Below, piece by piece: positions 45,518 to 54,658 of a DNA stretch of 64,000 bases. Position numbers and translations under genes: made by a program. The stretch is from assembly GCA_947503275.1 (NCBI GenBank), contig CANNCZ010000001.1, positions 1,550,001 through 1,614,000 on the forward strand, in the 5' to 3' direction. The notes below the pieces were generated by a model. That model had not been told where the DNA came from. It saw only the letters and a list, made by a program, of their open reading frames with translations, and did no database searches. Numbering within the stretch: the first letter of the stretch is position 1; each line of letters begins with the position of its first letter. This stretch comes from an uncultured Erythrobacter sp. (GTDB taxonomy: Bacteria > Pseudomonadota > Alphaproteobacteria > Sphingomonadales > Sphingomonadaceae).

Positions 45518-46633
45518 ATGACCACCACCGGCAAACAGCTTTTCACGACTCTATCAGCAGAGGGCAAGCTCACGCTTGAAATCAGCGAAGAGACATTCCC
45601 CGCGCCCACTGGCAATCAAGTTCTGGTCAAAATGGAAGCCGCACCGATCAACCCATCGGATCTTGCGATCCTAACCAGCGCAGCCGATTTTGAGACCGCG
45701 GAATATTCGACCGGCAAAGTCGTAGCGGATATGCCTGAGCCGTTTCTATCGGGACAAAAAAACCGCCACGGTCAACGTCTGCCAGCAGGCAATGAAGGTG
45801 CGGGTACCGTTATCGCTACCGGTGATGGCGACATGGCCAAGGCCTTGATGGGTCAACGCGTCGCCTGCGTGCCCGGCAATGCGTTCAGCCAATATGCGAT
45901 TGCGGATGCGATGATGTGCTTGCCACTGGGCGATCATTCCAGCGAGGCTGGCGCCTCCAGCTTCGTCAATCCGATGACCGCGTTGGGCTTTGTTGAGACC
46001 GCACGGATGGAAGGGCACGATGCAATCATCCACCTCGCCGCTGCGTCCAACCTTGGTCAGATGCTCAACAAAATCTGCCAAGAAGACGGCATGAAGCTGG
46101 TGAATATCGTGCGTAAACAAGAGCATGTGGACCTGTTGAAGAGCCAAGGCGCAACGCATGTCGTGAACTCATCAGACGATGACTACATGAAACAATTGCG
46201 TGCTGCGATCAGCGAGACCGGCGCTTTTCTGGGTTTTGACCCCATCGGCGGCGGGCAAAATACCGACTACGTTTTGAAAGCGATGGAGCAAGTGGCCGCG
46301 TCGCAAATGGACGAGTATTCACGCTACGGCTCAAACCAAGACAAGAAGATGTACCAATATGGTCGTCTCGATTTGCAAAACCCAACGATCCTGACGCCGT
46401 CTTACGGTCTGCAATGGACCGTCGCAGGCTGGCTGCTGACACCGTTCCTCGCCAAGGCAGGCATGGAAACTGTGGTCAAAATGCGCACTCGTGTTCAACA
46501 GAACCTCGGCACGACATTCGCCTCTAGCTATAAGGCGAAGGTCAATCTTGAAGAGATGCTGAGCAAGGAAGCGATCACCGACTACCGTCAGATGAAGACC
46601 GGCGAGAAGTATCTCGTGACGCCTTGGAGCTGA
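45518..46633 (+). CDS. MDR-family NAD(P)-dependent quinone oxidoreductase/reductase-like
   Basis: 371 residues, medium-chain dehydrogenase/reductase fold without the structural zinc Cys set. N-terminal VLVKMEAAPINPSDLA and a GNEGAGTVIATG segment are typical; the Rossmann core is IIHLAAASNLGQMLNKICQ. Gln and other polar residues replace zinc ligands in the catalytic part. It may act as a quinone or enoyl reductase. Start ATG 45518 has GAGAGG just before. A possible terminator lies downstream in the 3' end of the convergent asparaginase gene. Confidence 0.85.
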   Translation: MTTTGKQLFTTLSAEGKLTLEISEETFPAPTGNQVLVKMEAAPINPSDLAILTSAADFETAEYSTGKVVADMPEPFLSGQKNRHGQRLPAGNEGAGTVIATGDGDMAKALMGQRVACVPGNAFSQYAIADAMMCLPLGDHSSEAGASSFVNPMTALGFVETARMEGHDAIIHLAAASNLGQMLNKICQEDGMKLVNIVRKQEHVDLLKSQGATHVVNSSDDDYMKQLRAAISETGAFLGFDPIGGGQNTDYVLKAMEQVAASQMDEYSRYGSNQDKKMYQYGRLDLQNPTILTPSYGLQWTVAGWLLTPFLAKAGMETVVKMRTRVQQNLGTTFASSYKAKVNLEEMLSKEAITDYRQMKTGEKYLVTPWS

Positions 46634-46649
46634 TCTCCAACAAATAAGA

Positions 46650-47648
46650 TTACGGATTGTCGAAGGCGGCTTGAACTCGGTTCAAGTCGCCTTCTTTATT
46701 CGCCAATAGCAATTGCAATAGCACCCGCGATTTTTGCGGATTGAGCGCGCGCGCGGCGACAAAGCCGTTGGGTTCATCCTCAGGCTCACGGTCCACCAGC
46801 CCCTCATCAACCCGACTAGCGCGCACCACAGTGAGGCCTGCTTTTGCATGTTCGACCAACCGTTCGCGCAAGGGTTCGGGCATATTACCCTCGCCCACAC
46901 CGGCGATCACGATGCCGCGCGGATCCTCTGGCAAAATTCGATCGATCAGATCAGGCGTCATGCCTGCACCGATATAGAGAATCGGCACTTCGGGAAGCGC
47001 TTCGGGAAAGGCAAAACGTGGCTGATCATCCTTACGCCACGGATTGCCGAACCACTCCAGCGCTGCGGGGGTGACTAGACCGATTGAACCGCGCGGAAAG
47101 CCACGAAACGCGTCGTCTGTGCCACGAGTGCGCACCTTGCGCGCGTCGCGAGCTGCCAATATCCGGTCGCCCATCACCAACACCACGCCGCGCCCCTTTG
47201 CTAGCGGATCACTGGCCACGCGAACCGCGTTCACGAAATTGCGCATCCCGTCGCTGCCCACCGCATCTGCGGGTCGCATCGCACCGACAATCACCACCGG
47301 CTTTGTCGCCGGCAATGTCAGGTCGAGCAGGAATGCGGTCTCCTCCGCTGTATCGGTGCCATGCGTCACCACGATTCCATCGACCACATCATCGGCAATC
47401 GCGGCAAGGATCGCAGAGTGCAGCGCGCTCCAAATCGCGGGGCCCATGTCCTCTGAACCGATATTCGCGATCTGTTTGCCAGTCAGATCCGCCGCCATGC
47501 CAAACTGCGCTGCCTCTGCCAGCCAATCCGCGACGCTGATCTGACCAGGGCGGTATTCGTGCCGCGTCGCCGATCCCGCCATTCCGGCAATTGTGCCGCC
47601 TGTGGCAAGGACGAGAATACGCGGCAAAGAGGCAGATTTTTCACTCAT
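46650..47648 (-). CDS. L-asparaginase
   Basis: 332 residues. The nucleophile Thr19 is in LATGGTIAG (14-22) and the second site Thr is in HGTDTAEETAF (96-106). Type I/II bacterial asparaginase. There is no signal peptide, so it is likely cytosolic. The final 14 codons contain a hairpin with T-rich tail that reads as a terminator for the convergent MDR gene. Regulation unknown. Confidence 0.94.
   Translation of the reverse strand: MSEKSASLPRILVLATGGTIAGMAGSATRHEYRPGQISVADWLAEAAQFGMAADLTGKQIANIGSEDMGPAIWSALHSAILAAIADDVVDGIVVTHGTDTAEETAFLLDLTLPATKPVVIVGAMRPADAVGSDGMRNFVNAVRVASDPLAKGRGVVLVMGDRILAARDARKVRTRGTDDAFRGFPRGSIGLVTPAALEWFGNPWRKDDQPRFAFPEALPEVPILYIGAGMTPDLIDRILPEDPRGIVIAGVGEGNMPEPLRERLVEHAKAGLTVVRASRVDEGLVDREPEDEPNGFVAARALNPQKSRVLLQLLLANKEGDLNRVQAAFDNP
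46663..46700 (+). terminator. possible terminator for the MDR gene, inside asparaginase coding sequence
   Basis: AAGGCGGCTTGAAC (46663-46676), a three-base loop, and GTTCAAGTCGCCTT (46680-46693) pair over 14 positions with one G-U pair in the plus-strand RNA; the following CTTTATT is T-rich. The odd pair is a wobble only on the plus strand, so it suits the MDR gene. Confidence 0.5.
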
Positions 47649-47683
47649 TCGGGCGATTTGGAGAGATTCTGCAAAGACAGCAA

Positions 47684-47711
47684 TTGATTTTGAACCTTTT
47701 GCCGTTAGATA
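47684..47711 (+). promoter_or_regulatory. possible promoter of the tRNA-Val gene
   Basis: TTGATT (47684) and TAGATA (47706) with 16 bases between them, about 45 bases before the tRNA. Weak match to the sigma-70 consensus; low confidence. It lies in the 108-base gap after the asparaginase start. Confidence 0.3.
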
Positions 47712-47756
47712 GCGCTCAACCCGGCGAACATATTCGTGTATTCGCCAATGGCCGTG

Positions 47757-47832
47757 GGGCGATTAGCTCAGTTGGTAGAGCATCTCGTTTACACCGAGAG
47801 GGTCGGCAGTTCGAGCCTGTCATCGCCCACCA
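47757..47832 (+). tRNA. tRNA-Val (UAC)
   Basis: 76 bases with encoded CCA. Acceptor arms GGGCGAT and ATCGCCC pair over seven bases; the D loop is TAGCTCAGTTGGTAGAGC; the anticodon stem TCTCG/CGAGA holds loop TTTACAC with anticodon TAC (reads GTA, Val). The T arm GGCAG-TTCGAGC-CTGTC is normal. The only RNA gene I found. Confidence 0.95.
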
Positions 47833-47901
47833 CGCCGTTCTCAATTCACCAGCATGATTTGCCCTTGGCGCACGCACTGGGATGCGCCAATGCTGACGTG
47901 T

Positions 47902-49158
47902 ATGAACTCTCTTAAAATCGCGATTGCGGGTTGCGGCCCGGCCGGTCTGGCAGCGGCCTTGATGCTTCACGGACAAGGCCACGAAGTCATTGTCTTTGAT
48001 CAATTTGATGAACCCGGTCCGGTTGGCTCTGGCCTGATGATCCAGCCCAGTGGGCTTGCGGTGCTGGATAGATTGGGTCTTGCGCAGGCGACACTGGATC
48101 GCGGCGCGCGGGTCGACGGATTGCTGGGGTTGGAGGAACACGGACGCTGTGTGCTTGATGCGCCTTATTCCACGCTGGGCGTGCCGGGCGCATTCGGGAT
48201 CGGCATTCACCGCGCCAGCCTGTTCGGTGTCCTATACGAAGCAGCGCGCGCCAAAGGCATTGCGATTGAAACTGGCCACGCTGTCACAGGCAGCACAATC
48301 GACGACGCCGGACGCTGCCTGACCTTTGCCACGCGCCCTCCTACCAAGCCATTCGACCTCGTCGTGGACGCAAGCGGGCGTCAGACCGTGTTCGACACCG
48401 AAGAAGCCGGAATGCTCGAATTCGGCGCGCTTTGGGCCAGCCTACCCACGCAGTCTGACGACCCATTCAGTGGCAATCTGTTAGAGCAACGGTACCGTCG
48501 CGCGGCCCAAATGGTCGGCGTTTTGCCGATCGGCACCCGCGCAGGAGAGGCCGCGCCCGAGGTCGCCTTCTTCTGGTCACTCAGGCGCGCTGATTTTGAA
48601 CAATGGTTGCAAACCCCGCTTGATGAATGGAAGGACGAGGTTCGCGCGCTCTGGCCCGAGACCGACGTCCTGCTCGACCGAATCGAGACCCGCGAACAAC
48701 TAACCTTTGCCCGCTACTCGCACCGCACCAATAGACGCCCCGTCGGCGACCGCATGATAGCCATCGGCGATGCATGGCACTCCGCCAGCCCGCAACTGGG
48801 CCAAGGCGCGAATATGGCACTGCTCGATGCATGGAGCCTTGCACAGGGTCTCGCTGAAGGGCGCACTTTGGAGGAGAAATTGCGGCTCGCAATCAGTTGG
48901 CGCAGCGATCATGTGTGGCTGTACCAATGGGTGACGAAGCTGTTCACGCCGCTCTATCAATCGAGCACCCGTTGGCATCCTGCCCTGCGCGACAGACTAC
49001 TCGCTCCGGTTTCGAAAATCTGGCCAGCATCCGCCATTCAAGCGCAATTGATGAGCGGTTTGTTCGGTTTCCCACTCGCGTCTTTGGGCTTGAAATTGCC
49101 CGATTACGAAGCGCTCTCACCTCCGGCCTCGGTCTCCTCAATCGCCTCGCGAACCTGA
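47902..49158 (+). CDS. FAD-dependent monooxygenase (UbiH/PHBH type)
   Basis: 418 residues starting at ATG 47902 with MNSLKIAIAGCGPAGLAAAL, the FAD-binding GxGxxG (10-15). DLVVDASGRQ and GDAWHSASPQLGQGANMALLDA are the other two signatures. Upstream Met codons at 47854 and 47890 add sequence without match. Such enzymes hydroxylate aromatic or quinone substrates; the substrate is unknown. It ends overlapping the 3' end of the TlpA-like gene on the opposite strand by 55 bases (49104-49158), which is a long overlap. Confidence 0.85.
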   Translation: MNSLKIAIAGCGPAGLAAALMLHGQGHEVIVFDQFDEPGPVGSGLMIQPSGLAVLDRLGLAQATLDRGARVDGLLGLEEHGRCVLDAPYSTLGVPGAFGIGIHRASLFGVLYEAARAKGIAIETGHAVTGSTIDDAGRCLTFATRPPTKPFDLVVDASGRQTVFDTEEAGMLEFGALWASLPTQSDDPFSGNLLEQRYRRAAQMVGVLPIGTRAGEAAPEVAFFWSLRRADFEQWLQTPLDEWKDEVRALWPETDVLLDRIETREQLTFARYSHRTNRRPVGDRMIAIGDAWHSASPQLGQGANMALLDAWSLAQGLAEGRTLEEKLRLAISWRSDHVWLYQWVTKLFTPLYQSSTRWHPALRDRLLAPVSKIWPASAIQAQLMSGLFGFPLASLGLKLPDYEALSPPASVSSIASRT

Positions 49159-49721
49159 GCAATTGCCTCTTCACTGTCCCATTCAAACCCGCCAGCCACA
49201 CGCAGCAATTCGCGGCCCTCAGCATCAAACAGGATCGTTAGCGGCAACAATCCGGCATCGGTGAATTCCGCCGCCATTTCAGTGTCCGGATCAAGCCATT
49301 GTTCCAAATGCTGAAAATCGCGCTGTGCGAAAAACGGCTCGACCACATCTGCCCCGCGCACGTCTTGACTGATCGTGACGACGCGAACTTCGCCTTCCAA
49401 CTCACCCGCCAGCGCATCCAGTGTCGGCATCTCCACCACACACGGTGCACACCATGTCGCCCATAAATTGACGAGTACAGGCTGGTCGAGCGACGCCAGA
49501 TCGAGCGTGTTGCCCTCGGGGTCTTCGAATGTCAGCGCGGGTAACTCAGTTCCCGCAAAGGCGCGCACTATGAGACCCGGCAATTGCGGCGGCGTGGGCA
49601 CGGGGGCCGATTGGCTTGGCCCCACTTCGTCTTCAACCCGTTGCGAAACATCGCCCGCCTCACTATCGCAACCAGCCGAGGCAAGGGCTGCGAGACTTGT
49701 GAGTAATATCGAACGGATCAT
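49104..49721 (-). CDS. TlpA/ResA-like thioredoxin lipoprotein
   Basis: 205 residues. The lipobox ASAGC (Cys18) is preceded by a hydrophobic leader, so it is likely membrane-anchored in the periplasm. The thioredoxin-like fold has WATWCAPC (Cys91 and Cys94) and a later [11 protein letters not shown] with cis-Pro. Such proteins reduce or shuffle disulfides in cytochrome maturation. GGAG lies 8 bases before ATG 49721. The start codon overlaps the argH start on the other strand in CATG. Confidence 0.9.
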   Translation of the reverse strand: MIRSILLTSLAALASAGCDSEAGDVSQRVEDEVGPSQSAPVPTPPQLPGLIVRAFAGTELPALTFEDPEGNTLDLASLDQPVLVNLWATWCAPCVVEMPTLDALAGELEGEVRVVTISQDVRGADVVEPFFAQRDFQHLEQWLDPDTEMAAEFTDAGLLPLTILFDAEGRELLRVAGGFEWDSEEAIAQVREAIEETEAGGESAS

Positions 49722-51165
49722 GACGAACTCCACCAAAGATACAAAAACCAACGCTTCCAATGCCCAATCGAATGCGATGTGGGGCGGCCGCTTCGCTGAA
49801 GGGCCTAGCGCGATCATGCGCGAAATCAATGCCTCGATCCCGTTCGACAAGGCATTGTGGCGCGAAGATATCCGCGCATCCAAAGCGCATGTGGTAATGT
49901 TAGGTGCGCAGGGGATCGTCTCTGCAGACGACGCAGCGACCATAACAGACGGCCTAGACCAAGTGGCCGCCGAATATGAGCGCCACGGCGTGCCCGAGGA
50001 TTGGGACCTCGAAGACATCCATATGACGGTGGAGGCGCGCCTCACGGAATTGGTCGGCCCGGTCGCAGGGCGCCTGCACACCGCCCGCAGCCGCAACGAT
50101 CAGGTCGCGACCGATTTCCGCATCTGGGTGCGCACCGCCAATGCGCGCGCTTTGGCAGGACTGTCCGCTCTGCGCAGCGCATTGGTAGAGCGCGCAGGTG
50201 AGCATGCCGACACGATCATGCCGGGCTTCACCCATCTCCAAACCGCGCAGCCTGTGACATTGGGCCACCATTTGATGGCCTATTACGAAATGTTGAGCCG
50301 CGATGCGGATCGGTTTGAGGCGGCACAGGATCGGCTGAATCAGTGCCCGCTGGGTTCAGCGGCACTAGCAGGCACCGGCTTTCCAATTGACCGTGATGCT
50401 ACGGCACAGGCTCTGGATTTCCGTGAGCCAACCCGCAATTCACTCGATGCGGTGTCCGACCGCGATTTCGCGCTCGACTATCTGATGGCAGCAAGCCAGT
50501 GCTCGCTGCACCTGTCACGCCTTGCCGAGGAATTGATCCTTTGGGCGAGCCAACCCTTCGGTTTTGCCTCCCTGCCCGATAGTCTCTCCACCGGGTCATC
50601 CATCATGCCGCAAAAACGCAACCCCGATGCCGCCGAATTGGTGCGCGGCCATGCGGGGCGGATAGTCGGCGCGGTAACATCGTTGATGATCACGATGAAG
50701 GGCCTGCCGCTCGCCTATTCCAAGGACATGCAGGATGACAAACCCCCGGTGTTCGAAGCCGCGAGCCTGTTCGACCTGTCAGTTGCCGCAATGACGGGAA
50801 TGATCGCAGAGACGACATTCAAAGTCGACCGCATGCGCGCCGCCGCACAAGCAGGACATGCGACCGCGACTGACCTTGCCGATTGGCTGGTGCGCGAAGG
50901 CGACATCCCTTTCCGCGAGGCGCATCACATCACAGGCGAGGCAGTAAAACTGGCCGATACGAAGGGATGCTCGCTAGAGGAATTGGCGCTGCGCGACCTC
51001 CAAGCTATCGATGCGCGGATCGATGATCGCGTGTACTCGGCTCTGTCGATCGATGCATCCGTCGCCTCACGCGCATCCTATGGCGGGACCGCGCCCGATC
51101 AGGTAAGAGAGCAAGTCGCCGAGGCCCGTGCCAAGTTAAAACGCGCCAGTTTGAGAGGGCCGTGA
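49720..51165 (+). CDS. argH: argininosuccinate lyase
   Basis: 481 residues. [10 protein letters not shown] near the N-terminus, [12 protein letters not shown], and [12 protein letters not shown], the catalytic-loop Ser signature, are exact. It releases arginine and fumarate. I use ATG 49720, in the CATG shared with the divergent TlpA-like gene; ATG 49777 is an alternative just before WGGRF. The 3' end overlaps the small lipoprotein gene (TGATG). Confidence 0.95.
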   Translation: MTNSTKDTKTNASNAQSNAMWGGRFAEGPSAIMREINASIPFDKALWREDIRASKAHVVMLGAQGIVSADDAATITDGLDQVAAEYERHGVPEDWDLEDIHMTVEARLTELVGPVAGRLHTARSRNDQVATDFRIWVRTANARALAGLSALRSALVERAGEHADTIMPGFTHLQTAQPVTLGHHLMAYYEMLSRDADRFEAAQDRLNQCPLGSAALAGTGFPIDRDATAQALDFREPTRNSLDAVSDRDFALDYLMAASQCSLHLSRLAEELILWASQPFGFASLPDSLSTGSSIMPQKRNPDAAELVRGHAGRIVGAVTSLMITMKGLPLAYSKDMQDDKPPVFEAASLFDLSVAAMTGMIAETTFKVDRMRAAAQAGHATATDLADWLVREGDIPFREAHHITGEAVKLADTKGCSLEELALRDLQAIDARIDDRVYSALSIDASVASRASYGGTAPDQVREQVAEARAKLKRASLRGP

Positions 51166-51401
51166 TGCGCATTGCTATGATCTTGCTGCTGGCTGGCGCA
51201 TTGGGCGCATGCGGTGCGCGCACGGGGTTGGAACCGGTAGAGAATGCCAGCCTGCCCCCTGCCCCGCACGGTGCCAATGCGCGCCCTGATGCGGAACAAT
51301 TGCTCGAATTGGAAACATTGGCAGCGCCCGAACGCAGCGTTGAACTGCGTCGCCGCTCTGAAGAACGCGAAGACGATCCCTTCGACCTTCCCCCAGAATA
51401 G
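51165..51401 (+). CDS. small lipoprotein, LptM-like
   Basis: 78 residues. [16 protein letters not shown] gives a lipobox with Cys16, followed by GARTGLEP and an acidic tail. A short lipoprotein starting with CG...G.L..P just upstream of lysA matches the position of LptM (YifL) in many gammaproteobacteria, where it helps mature the LPS translocon; the sequence likeness is modest. It overlaps argH by one base (TGATG). Function inferred from place. Confidence 0.65.
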   Translation: MRIAMILLLAGALGACGARTGLEPVENASLPPAPHGANARPDAEQLLELETLAAPERSVELRRRSEEREDDPFDLPPE

Positions 51402-51433
51402 ACCAAACACATAAGCGAATTTTATAGGATTTC

Positions 51434-52693
51434 ATGGACCACTTTGCCCTCAAAAACGGCGTGATGCATGCCGAAGATGTGCCGTTGCCCGAGATCGCTG
51501 ACGCGGTGGGTACGCCCGTATACGTCTATTCTCGCGCAACGTTGGAACGCCATGCAAAAGTGTTTCGTGACGGGTTGACCGACGTTCCGGACAAACTGAT
51601 CGCGTTCGCCGTCAAATCCAATCCCAACCTCGCTGTACTGCGCGTCTTGCAGCAACAGGGATATGGCGCGGATGTCGTCTCAGGCGGAGAGATGCGGCGC
51701 GCATTAGCGGCGGGCATTGCGCCGGAGAAAATCGTGTTCTCTGGCGTGGGCAAGACGGCGATCGAAATACAGGATGCTCTCGATGCGAGGATCGGCCAAT
51801 TCAACATCGAGAGCGAAGAAGAGGGACTGGAGTTAGCCGAATTGGCGGCGGCGGCAGGATGCACTGCTGAGTGCACTTTGCGCATCAACCCCGATGTCGA
51901 TGCAGGCACGCATGACAAGATCTCGACCGGCAAAGCGGACAACAAATTCGGTGTTCCGATCGATCAGGCGGGCCAGATTTTCGGCAAACTTGCAGGTCAA
52001 GCCGGCGTAAACCTGCGTGGAGTGGCGGTGCATATTGGCAGCCAATTGGGCGATCTGGCGCCACTTGAGCGCGCGTTTGGCAAGCTGGGCGAGTTGATCA
52101 AGTCATTGCGCGGTGCGGGCCATGTCATCACCCATGTTGATTTGGGTGGCGGTCTTGGCGTGCCCTATCGCAGAGGCGAGGAACTGCCCTCACCCGCAGA
52201 ATATGGCGCGATGGTTGCTAGGGTAACAAAGGATTGGGGCGTGTCTCTGATTTTTGAGCCGGGCCGAGTGATCGCGGGCAATGCCGGTGTTTTGCTCACC
52301 CGTGTGGTGCGCGTGAAGCGCGGGATCAACGATCCGTTTGTGATTGTCGATGCAGCGATGAACGATCTGGCCCGCCCTGCGCTTTACGGTGCCTATCACG
52401 ATTTTGCAGCGGTTGAACCGAGCGGCGACAGCATGACGGCCAACATCGTCGGCCCAATCTGCGAAACCGGCGACACATTTGCGATGGGCCGCGACTGCGA
52501 CAAATTGGAAAGCGGTGATCTGGCTGTGTTTCGCACCGCCGGAGCCTATGGCGCAACCATGGCTTCGTCCTACAATTCGCGCGGCTTTGTGGCCGAAGTC
52601 TTGGTCGATGGCGACAAGTTCGCGGTCGTCGCCGACCGCATTGATGCCGGTGCAATTATGGATGCAGAGCGCGTTCCCGACTGGCTCGCCTGA
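51434..52693 (+). CDS. lysA: diaminopimelate decarboxylase
   Basis: 419 residues. PLP Lys61 in FAVKSNPN, HIGSQLGDLAPLE, the PLP-phosphate-binding Gly run in VDLGGGLGVPY, and ICETGDTFA with the substrate-binding Cys at the dimer interface. It makes lysine from meso-diaminopimelate. Follows the LptM-like gene by 32 bases. The CysG-like gene follows. Confidence 0.96.
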   Translation: MDHFALKNGVMHAEDVPLPEIADAVGTPVYVYSRATLERHAKVFRDGLTDVPDKLIAFAVKSNPNLAVLRVLQQQGYGADVVSGGEMRRALAAGIAPEKIVFSGVGKTAIEIQDALDARIGQFNIESEEEGLELAELAAAAGCTAECTLRINPDVDAGTHDKISTGKADNKFGVPIDQAGQIFGKLAGQAGVNLRGVAVHIGSQLGDLAPLERAFGKLGELIKSLRGAGHVITHVDLGGGLGVPYRRGEELPSPAEYGAMVARVTKDWGVSLIFEPGRVIAGNAGVLLTRVVRVKRGINDPFVIVDAAMNDLARPALYGAYHDFAAVEPSGDSMTANIVGPICETGDTFAMGRDCDKLESGDLAVFRTAGAYGATMASSYNSRGFVAEVLVDGDKFAVVADRIDAGAIMDAERVPDWLA

Positions 52694-52699
52694 CCTGCG

Positions 52700-53524
52700 A
52701 TGAGCGAGCTACAGAGCCTCCCGCTGTTCCACCAGATCTCTGGGCAGTCCGTGCTGGTCCTCGGCGAAGGGTCCGCGGCGGAACCCAAGCGGCGATTAGT
52801 CGAGCGCGCAGGCGGCATTGTCGTCGATGATCAAGCGCGCGCTATTGATGAAGGGGTGCGCATCGCCTTTGTCGCTTTTGACGATGAAAAAGCGTGCGAG
52901 ATCGCCGCGATCAATCTTCGCTGTGCCGGGATGATCGTCAATGTGGTCGACCGCCCAGACCTTTGCGATTTTACCACTCCCAGCATTCTAGACCGCAACC
53001 CAGTTTTGATAGCCGTGGGAACAGGAGGCGCTTCGGCAGGTTTAGCAAAGCATATCCGCTTAAGGCTCGAGCGCATTTTGCCACAATCGTTAGGCGCATT
53101 GGCAAAGGCCCTGTTTGGCGCGCGGCCCAAACTGCGCACTTTATATCCAGATGGTGGTGACCGTCGTCGCGCTTTGGATGAGGCTTTGCGCGAAGGCGGC
53201 GCATTGGATGCGCTCTCTCCAGAGTCGTATGGTGCGGTCGATAACTGGCTCAATCAGGCACCTGCACAAACCGACACCGTGAGTGAGGTTTTCACCCTTA
53301 CCAGCGCCGATCCCGAAGACCTCACGATCAAACAAGCGCGGATGTTGGGTGAGGCTGACATTGTATGCGCCGATCCCGCTATACCACCAGCGATCCTAGT
53401 CCGAGCGCGCGCCGACGCGGCGCGGTTCACCTGTGAAACAGGTACATGCGGACAGCCCTGTCCCAAGACGGCAAGCTTGGATGCTGTGCCCGCCCTGACA
53501 GTGATTTTGCGTTGGCAGCCCTAA
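52700..53524 (+). CDS. CysG N-terminal-like precorrin-2 dehydrogenase/ferrochelatase with truncated methyltransferase remnant
   Basis: 274 residues. The first part (about 1-170) is the siroheme synthase N-terminal type: VLVLGEGSAAEPKRRL, later VNVVDRPDLCDFTTPSI and GTGGASAGLAKHIRLRLE. The rest has FTLTSADPEDLTIKQARMLGEADIVCADPAI, which resembles the first strand and helix of uroporphyrinogen III methyltransferase (usually GAGPGDPELLTLKA), but the methyltransferase core is missing. It may finish siroheme with a separate methyltransferase elsewhere. Likely in a transcript with lysA (six bases apart). Confidence 0.8.
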   Translation: MSELQSLPLFHQISGQSVLVLGEGSAAEPKRRLVERAGGIVVDDQARAIDEGVRIAFVAFDDEKACEIAAINLRCAGMIVNVVDRPDLCDFTTPSILDRNPVLIAVGTGGASAGLAKHIRLRLERILPQSLGALAKALFGARPKLRTLYPDGGDRRRALDEALREGGALDALSPESYGAVDNWLNQAPAQTDTVSEVFTLTSADPEDLTIKQARMLGEADIVCADPAIPPAILVRARADAARFTCETGTCGQPCPKTASLDAVPALTVILRWQP

Positions 53525-53525
53525 T

Positions 53526-54530
53526 TTAGGCAGCCTGAGCCAGCGGGACTTCTACCTCAGCAAAGTAGCGCGCCATCGCATCGCTTGTTTGTTCGCTCAA
53601 CGCGATAAAGGCGCAGCGACGGTCAGATGGGTCAGCGACTCGTATGAAAACGCCGCAATCAACCAACTGCTTGATCCAGCGAAGCGCCGTTGTCGCCGGA
53701 ACAGCTGCGGCGATGCATAAAGATGTAACTGAAACCTGGTTGTCTTCGGCCTGAGCAGCGGTCAGATCAAGCAGCATGTCCCATGCCGGGTCAGCGAAGA
53801 GTTCCGCGTCGAAGAACTTAGCTCGCGCCTGACGTGCAGCGATGACTTCGCGTACGTGCCGAGGATCGGGTGAAGCCGGTGTAGCAATCGCGCTCACGAC
53901 CTGCGAATTGATCAGCGGATTACTCTGTGCCCCTCGGAACTCCTGCTTAAAATCGCTCAGTCGATTCGTATTCTTCTCACCGCTACCCCGCCAATCACCT
54001 GAAAGCCGATCAAGTTCATGCGCAATTGCATCTACCTGACGAGACAGGTGCAGTAAGTTCAGTCGGTCATCGTCCGTCATCTCTCTGACGCGCGGATTGG
54101 CGATGTCGACCAAGACACGGCCCACCGCAATCACACGCTCGGCACGGCTTGGCTGAACCAGAATTTGCGGATCAGATTGATCGAGCGCAGCAAACACATC
54201 GTTAAGTGCATCAATCGATGTCGAGACAATCAGCTTCGCCCCGGCTCTAGCCACTCGCATATCAAGCCGTGAGAGAGCGGCCAGATTTCCCGCATCCAAA
54301 GCCGGACAATCCACCATAACTACGTCGCCAAGCAGTGTTATCGGCCCATCAAGCAGGCTGGCAATCGCCCCGCCGTCAACAGTGCGAAATCCAGCTCCGC
54401 TGAGGTCTTCTTCAATCTGGTCACGTATGCTTGGTCGATCAGCGAAAATCGCCACCCGCGTCGGCAATCCAGCAGGATCCTGCGCCGCGTCATAAGCAAA
54501 ATTGGCCGTTTGATATTCCACCTGCGTCAT
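53526..54530 (-). CDS. winged-helix (MarR-like) regulator with pseudo-receiver domain
   Basis: 334 residues from ATG 54530, with GGGAGG 7 bases before. The N-terminus (about 23-130) has the look of a response-regulator receiver: VAIFADRPSIRDQIEEDLSGAGF, then VVMVDCP with an Asp at the phosphorylation place, AKLIVSTS and QILVQPS, where the usual Lys-Pro is Gln-Pro; the acidic pair is also gone. The C-terminus (about 225-325) is a MarR-like winged helix (VTSLCIAAAVPATTALRWIK then FIRVADPSDRRCAFIAL). A helical linker joins them. Divergent from an ECF sigma gene, which it might regulate; that is inference. Confidence 0.72.
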   Translation of the reverse strand: MTQVEYQTANFAYDAAQDPAGLPTRVAIFADRPSIRDQIEEDLSGAGFRTVDGGAIASLLDGPITLLGDVVMVDCPALDAGNLAALSRLDMRVARAGAKLIVSTSIDALNDVFAALDQSDPQILVQPSRAERVIAVGRVLVDIANPRVREMTDDDRLNLLHLSRQVDAIAHELDRLSGDWRGSGEKNTNRLSDFKQEFRGAQSNPLINSQVVSAIATPASPDPRHVREVIAARQARAKFFDAELFADPAWDMLLDLTAAQAEDNQVSVTSLCIAAAVPATTALRWIKQLVDCGVFIRVADPSDRRCAFIALSEQTSDAMARYFAEVEVPLAQAA

Positions 54531-54537
54531 CGAATCG

Positions 54538-54543
54538 CCTCCC
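54538..54543 (-). promoter_or_regulatory. ribosome binding site of the pseudo-receiver regulator
   Basis: GGGAGG 7 bases before ATG 54530. It decides that start against an upstream ATG at 54569 that lacks such a site. Confidence 0.7.
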
Positions 54544-54658
54544 ATTTCATGAGAACGATTGTAGAACAAACAAAGATCAAGTCAAGATTACTGCGGAAAC
54601 ACCGGTTTTTAACAAGATGAATTGAACTGTTCGACCGTTTTGCCCGACTACCTCTGTA

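Noticed and set aside
49722..50096. Long N-terminal extension of the TlpA-like protein opposite argH
   Set aside because: It is the shadow of argH; the lipoprotein signal at 49721 marks the real start.
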